Assembly (NCBI GenBank): GCA_035940575.1
Contig: DASZER010000027.1
Span: 1-18,451 of the forward strand
Length of the DNA: 18,451 bases
Reading direction: 5' to 3'
Source of the DNA: BP-191 sp035940575
GTDB lineage: Bacteria > Actinomycetota > Actinomycetes > BP-191
Shown: piece by piece, positions 17,201 through 18,451 of the stretch
Layout: every line of letters begins with the position of its first letter
How positions within the stretch are numbered: the stretch's first letter is position 1
Notes under the pieces: generated by a model
Seen by the model: the letters and a program-made list of their open reading frames with translations, nothing else
Databases searched by the model: none
What the model was told of the DNA's origin: nothing
Made by a program: the position numbers and the translations under genes

Positions 17201-17692
17201 CTGGTCCTTGCGGACGACGGTCTGGCTGGCGGGGAGGGTCGTCGGGCGGACCCACGCCTCGAGCGAGACCGAGCTCGCGGGGCTCAGCGGCAGCGTCGAG
17301 GGCACGCTGACGCTGCCGGTCGTGCCGTTCAGCGACACCGAGGGGTTCGCGTCGCCGGTGAGGGCGCCGGGCTGGCCGAGCTGGTAGCCGCCGCCGTAGC
17401 GGCCGGTGCTCGCACCCCTGCTGTCGCACGCGTCCGTGCCCGCGGTCTCGTCGAGCCGCCAGTAGGCGGTCAGCCCGCCGGTGCCGAGGACGAGCGAGCG
17501 GTACGACGACGAGGAGGCCGGGCACGCCGCGCTCGCGGGCGCCGCGGGGACGGCGAGCAGCGCCGCGGCGAGCACCGAGGCCGCGAGTCCGAGGCCGCGA
17601 TGCCGCGGGCGGGCCCGGCGCGCGTTCCGCGCGTGACACCGCACCGTCCATCCGTGACGACCAACCGGTCGCCGGGCCGCACCAGCCGGCAT
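8267..17692 (-). CDS. Secreted RHS/YD-repeat polymorphic toxin with Hint and HNH nuclease tip
   Basis: 3141 residues from ATG 17692. A Sec signal with a long basic N-region ends near residue 55 (APASA-A). Domain order: LamG lectin-like fold 66-270; Ig-like 281-362; FN3-like 366-450; DNRLRE-type 457-655; Ig-like 662-748; second LamG 764-978; Ig-like 984-1061; NBR1-type Ig-like about 1070-1197; RHS entry from about 1206; YD repeats to about 2600; RHS core-associated segment about 2611-2740 (NRLDTGAGTIDMGARHFAPS, NRYALAGGNPIS). Then a pre-toxin TG-like segment about 2835-2890 (GLVPVVGEAADVANA). A Hint domain follows with Cys2908, T2973-A-D-H2976 and His3042-Asn3043, then Thr3044. The tip has CAIC (3094-3097), HH (3110-3111), N3125, CPEC (3130-3133) and H3134/H3138: a zinc-binding HNH nuclease. 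The likely role is export, shell enclosure, Hint cleavage and delivery of a DNase to competitors. The target cell and delivery route are unknown. Confidence 0.93.
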   Translation of the reverse strand: MPAGAARRPVGRHGWTVRCHARNARRARPRHRGLGLAASVLAAALLAVPAAPASAACPASSSSYRSLVLGTGGLTAYWRLDETAGTDACDSRGASTGRYGGGYQLGQPGALTGDANPSVSLNGTTGSVSVPSTLPLSPASSVSLEAWVRPTTLPASQTVVRKDQQYLLRLEGGRLYARVWFVGGSYVEAWSSAVVQAGAWQHLVATFDGATLRVYRNGAQVAASASAGSLQSSSNELTLGRSLDYDHFSGSIDEAAVYSRALPASEVRAHHDHGSGTDTTAPETTVASGPGEASNSSSATFTFASSEPAPTFECRLDGAPWASCDSPKTYTSLKEGRHELEVRARDAAGNVDASPAEYGWVVEPAALYQPATLHSDGAELQWGAFRGTGFSAYEVHRAAAPGFTPTASTLLARIPDRGVTTYRDTTAAAGKAFTYKLLIDGAAGGEHTVTLPADGQAEKTLQPNAANGAATWIRSGSCENYGRSPDLRAGASSGADSTLRSLLSFDLRDVPAGTTVSAATLSLYAYQQPTRPVTYAVHRATASWDEGAGIYSCSGRGASWTNAMPGVSWAAPGGDFASTAETQVAHTGLEGPGWDQFAVKGLVSDWVAGVQPNLGVVVKATDESLVTSSTGVSYRSDDYADEPARRPKLTVTYTDGSRARGPQVDVSSPKAGAAVSGTVDVAVAAADDRRVEQVEVFVDGASIGVDATAPYSRAWNTATAANGGHTLTARATDDAGNATTSPAVAVSVQNSSAPTTAVTSPAATYADTVEADGPAAFWRLGEASGTTAVDASGNNRPATYAGSLLYGQPGLLSGDADTAMLFRNATTDGRATAALSGLLGTQLTAEAWVDYGGGSVAGARNNVLARGSGDGSWLLRVYQSTTGSGEVRALWGLQKGTVRPEAVATISRGRHHLAGTYDGATLRLYVDGKLAASSALDAAAPVTTSSVAVGSLLDDDMKIDDAAVYGRALSAPELKTHAEVGSGGLTGQVTVKASASDDVKVDRVEFYVDETRFAEDTAAPWQATLDTLGLPVFDGRHTLTTKAYDAHGNVTTSAPVPVTVANAGGTKYQATVASTPPPQAMVWDPAASTGQEKAGFDVTITNTSQATWSASDVVARYRWIRGDGTVAGSWPEVSLGSDLAPGASRTLNAVLVDPPALPDGVDRAEHELRFDLYEKSTARWFEARGNKPLQHRVTVVRKRPVGLGLERYHHYDGAELGAGMQHVVNLASGNSLVRWTPFATPGRGLSTVVSLTYNSLEQHSTSPAGNNVSLSVSSLTRFGTQLDVHPNKADEIAGRANRYVELVDGDGTTHRFTGRQAADGSVYWTEPNGVHLWLRRYSTTDPARTWALTRPDRVTHFFDADGYPTSVVDRNGNALRFTVVDTPPGEDPGGPKKRITEITDAGGRKFTVAYYGKADGPKGRVRGKIRRIADHDGSALDFDYYDDGNLRRLTQAGGTNADGSPLPGRSFTFTYTEPSSSAQAANTAAQSSRIYSVRDPLGRETVFTYLDAGAGADRYKLVARKDRAGKTTSYAYDSTTRTTTLTEPQSATATRTSKFQFDAEGKATRLTNARDEVTTVDWTADRHVAKVTPPSNGTEQRYVEFRYDDNGYLTDQWDELRRHTVLQYDHPAAGAGDPGGNADVAEKWATGRTHGHLSDLVKKTDPAGTASMTGGDFEWTFVNDGRGNVKSVTDPEQKSTSYEYDQASGDLVRTTDANGNVTLLESYDPSGQPGKVRAIGKSESADDRVTQFGYDADGLLRWVQSPLHASLSGGDPAEYRTYFHYDAFHRMGRQSAPKSYAHERGLLLYSDAEFDANDNLKARVAPHEGPNPAAGSRTTFDYDAMDRRTAVNAPPDRAGAAIERTEVEYDEAGRVRKVTRPRGVADTSSGLDHARFYGYDELDRVIRTTRYDMAGSSPTALVERRCYDTAGDLISITAPKASPDALSCPVSSTTPYTRRLTYFPDHRLKSSSDPLGRTVSFTYDENGDEETSTDPGGKVTRRFYDQRRKLIRREEPFSATRTVTTAFKYDAVGNLEQKISPRAWDASPDKQSFDDFATRYEYNDFGEVARVVLPTGGGTDQAYVYRDYDAAGRMTSVSLPTTETAAPTGDDERTALTYYDTGWLRTSRHPGDPEVLFDYTAEGWQSKRVPQLPGGGQDVARRVLRSYFPDGLLAQETDRRGQITQFSYDLNDNLTGAVDSNGIVQKGQVPVEIAADYDSLDRPKTVRSRRPKDASDTDWRITSYEAYDADGNVEDVVENRVERADGTQVAPGRKLHYAYDQADRVTSTIDYGRDSSSGATADDRKVEVAYTPTGSLESRSIAKGTGFADTLQTTAWEYFDNGLRRAVKTRNGAGTEVESDTLDYLEGDVFLNGHRVKDTFTLRGPKAEAPCDDAACTTTWKYDARDRLLEESRQRTTTRKTEYTLDAAGNVELVKRDGTVTSDPEYVGNRLDFERDSSGDVTARYFYDGAGRLRCRTEERATKADCDNYSGDAPFAGLLEYYAYDHQDRLLAQKAFDGTGRARRETSYDYDALDRVVKQVERHGSGGTSRGSRTTQLTYLGLTKKVTQEKQDPLSSTGKQHVKSYGYDPFGERIGMNDRVPASGTDPEKSSDYTYATDAHGSVSLLLDDAGKAQAAYGYTAYGESDKAEQGSDRLTHELDASGAETPDEDPLNPYRYSSNRLDTGAGTIDMGARHFAPSTGHFLQEDFYEDGLADLDLSTDELTANRYALAGGNPISFVELDGHEPVEGSYVNAPTDYYGKSSMSRAARKRAARVAERLRNHTRQEAGVSTPDAGDRNSMTVEREIAVTSAANLSARQSAARVAERREKEKGSGALGIVHTGLDVAGLVPVVGEAADVANAGIYAAEGNEAMAALSLGAAVPIAGWGATGTKVGIRAADAAGGSATATRTFCSFSGETQVTMADGSSKPISRVRAGDRVLATDPGTGERSARRVTRVWVHSDRMIRLQVAGQTLVTTADHPFWNAATGQWTAAGALDAGDLVAASDGRLVGVDGVSFTGAYTATAYNLTVQGVHTYHVGPRGVLVHNTCNGPGGSMDLPEVPKPPTGPGSVAKADRDPRRLYSRSQVQRGLDKQGGVCAICREPIDDLADARGHHIDRHADGGLTDDGNLAVLCPECHADIHRRR

Positions 17693-17782
17693 CGCATTCC
17701 CCGCCCTCTTGTGGCGCGCCGGTAGTCAGCCGTCGCTTTGCTTTGGTTTCGATCCCGGCCGCCTCCCGCTTCCGGGCGGCGA

Positions 17783-17810
17783 ACCCTAAGCGCTAATCGG
17801 TTCATGTCAA
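17783..17810 (-). promoter_or_regulatory. Promoter of the RHS toxin gene
   Basis: On the minus strand, a perfect TTGACA (17810-17805) is followed after 16 bases by TAGGGT (17788-17783), a TAnnnT -10 box common in high-GC actinobacteria. Transcription would start near 17776, leaving a leader of about 84 bases to the ATG at 17692. GGGG precedes that ATG by 6 bases as a modest ribosome binding site. The start of the leader includes a GCCG...CCCG / CGGGCGGC hairpin (about 17760-17780). Confidence 0.6.
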
Positions 17811-17833
17811 GGCCGATTTTCTCGAAAGCGCTA
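17788..17833. promoter_or_regulatory. Paired AAGCGCTA direct repeats at the RHS promoter
   Basis: AAGCGCTA occurs at 17788-17795 and 17826-17833, 38 bases apart, each followed by a related ATCG (AATCGG and CATCG). Each copy contains the AGCGCT palindrome. One lies in the -35/-10 spacer and the other 16 bases upstream of the -35 box. The spacing, just under four helical turns, would suit a cooperative regulator. No regulator gene is visible in the window. Confidence 0.35.
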
Positions 17834-17906
17834 CATCGATTTATCGGAAGATGCGGGAAGAGCCCTGGCGCCGAGCTGTCACGCTTTCCGTACGCTCGCG
17901 CGTGAA

Positions 17907-17982
17907 CGGGGTGTAGCTCAGCCTGGTTAGAGCGCCGCGTTTGGGACGCGGAGGTTCGCCGGTTCGAATCCGGCCACCCCGA
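17907..17982 (+). tRNA. tRNA-Pro (TGG)
   Basis: Acceptor CGGGGTG (17907-17913) pairs with CACCCCG (17975-17981), discriminator A at 17982. The anticodon arm is CCGCG-TTTGGGA-CGCGG, so the anticodon is TGG (Pro). The T arm is GCCGG-TTCGAAT-CCGGC. CCA is not encoded. It is transcribed divergently from the RHS toxin gene, whose promoter lies about 100 bases to the left. Confidence 0.95.
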
Positions 17983-18001
17983 CTCGCGCGCCGGCGGCCG
18001 G

Positions 18002-18033
18002 TCTGGCGCACGCGGCAGCGGCAGCGCGCCAGA
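18002..18033 (+). terminator. Possible terminator hairpin after tRNA-Pro
   Basis: TCTGGCGC (18002-18009) pairs perfectly with GCGCCAGA (18026-18033) around a 16-base loop, starting 20 bases after the tRNA. No T tract follows, so termination efficiency is doubtful. The rest of 17983-18139 holds no supportable gene. Confidence 0.35.
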
Positions 18034-18139
18034 ACGTTCGGACACGTGTCCAGCCTGGGGCACCATGCGCGACTTCCGGGCTGCGGGTGGCCGATCCACG
18101 GGGCGACACGCACGTCCCCATCGGAGCCTGACTGCCGCC

Positions 18140-18451
18140 ATGACGAACCGCCGCCTTCGTCGGGTGCTGGGCGTCCTCCCGCTCGCGCTCGTCCTCTCTC
18201 TGCCCGCCGCTCCCGCGAGCGCCGGGGCTCCGGCCTGCGCCGCCGCCCACAGCTCGCCCACCGAGGCGAGCGCCGCGCAGCTCGAGCACACCGTGCTGTG
18301 CCTGGTCAACCGCGAGCGCGCCGCGCGCGGGCTCGGCCGCCTGCGCGCGAACGCGAAGCTCGACCGGGCCGCGCGGGGCCACTCGCACCACATGGTCCGC
18401 TCCGACTTCTTCAGCCACGACTCGCCGGGCGGCGCGTCGGTGCTCGAGCGC
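18140..18451 (+). CDS. CAP/SCP-domain secreted protein, N-terminal part (3' cut by window)
   Basis: 104 residues from ATG 18140, still open at the window edge. A Sec signal peptide covers residues 1-28 (RRLRRVLGVLPLALVLSLPAAPASA). The mature part begins a CAP (SCP/PR-1-like) domain: VLCLVNRERAARGLGRL (52-68), then H81-S-H-H-M (81-85) and FFSH with H93, matching the usual bacterial pattern in which a conserved histidine follows the first helix. Cys33 and Cys54 could form the common N-terminal disulfide. Bacterial CAP proteins are extracellular and mostly of unknown function. GGAG lies 14 bases before the ATG, rather far for a ribosome binding site. No link with the RHS toxin is shown other than both being exported and adjacent. 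Confidence 0.85.
   Translation, partial: MTNRRLRRVLGVLPLALVLSLPAAPASAGAPACAAAHSSPTEASAAQLEHTVLCLVNRERAARGLGRLRANAKLDRAARGHSHHMVRSDFFSHDSPGGASVLER

Noticed and set aside
8567..17725. A 3052-residue open frame on the plus strand
   Set aside because: It is exactly antisense to the RHS toxin gene, is R/V/A/G-rich with no domain signature, and is explained by extreme GC3 bias leaving the opposite frame without stops.
1..18451. CRISPR array
   Set aside because: No regularly spaced direct repeats with unique spacers were seen; the repeated character of the toxin gene comes from degenerate YD repeats at the protein level.

Overview
The window is very GC-rich with strong GC3 bias, so long open frames appear on both strands. 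It carries a Sec-exported RHS/YD-repeat giant, a CAP-domain secreted protein, a Replic_Relax-type protein and an integrase beside a tRNA. Together these suggest a high-GC actinobacterium, possibly a thermoleophilian (Solirubrobacterales-like). That placement is inference from style, not from a marker gene.

Layout. Positions 1-7403 look like one end of an integrated mobile element abutting tRNA-Arg(TCT) (7404-7477, minus). Going leftwards from the tRNA it holds: a tyrosine recombinase (6134-7312, minus) with an 11-bp tandem repeat just upstream; a convergent excisionase-like gene broken by a single-base frameshift in a C run (5896-6118, plus); a 124-aa unrecognised protein with a possible winged helix (5336-5710, minus); a two-gene AAA ATPase / subtilisin-like protease operon (4077-5045 and 1559-4084, minus) that I recognise as an IetAS plasmid-maintenance / anti-phage system; a 458-bp gene-free stretch (1101-1558) with a very large imperfect palindrome; a Replic_Relax-like protein (306-1100, minus); and the 3' end of an IS110/IS1111-family transposase (1-123, plus) followed by an intrinsic terminator. 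This stretch, especially ietAS, looks less GC-extreme than the rest. The element's other end is not in the window.

Positions 7478-18451 look like the host side. A 3141-aa secreted polymorphic toxin fills 8267-17692 (minus). It has a signal peptide, two LamG lectin-like domains, a DNRLRE-type domain, Ig-like domains, a long YD/RHS shell, a pre-toxin TG-like segment, a Hint autoprotease and a C-terminal HNH nuclease. Nine bases after its stop is a DUF4262 protein (7520-8257, minus) with its own Shine-Dalgarno, in the position of an immunity gene. A good sigma-70-like promoter lies upstream of the giant gene. Beyond it are tRNA-Pro(TGG) (17907-17982, plus) and the start of a CAP-domain secreted protein (18140 to the window edge).

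How it works together (inference): the left part is an integrative element that would recombine at tRNA-Arg and carries IetAS for its own maintenance and/or phage defence. The right part is a contact-type toxin cassette whose Hint domain would release an HNH nuclease, with the DUF4262 protein protecting the producer. The most novel-looking items are the HNH/DUF4262 pair, the ~144-nt palindrome, and the operator-like inverted repeat over the ietA promoter.
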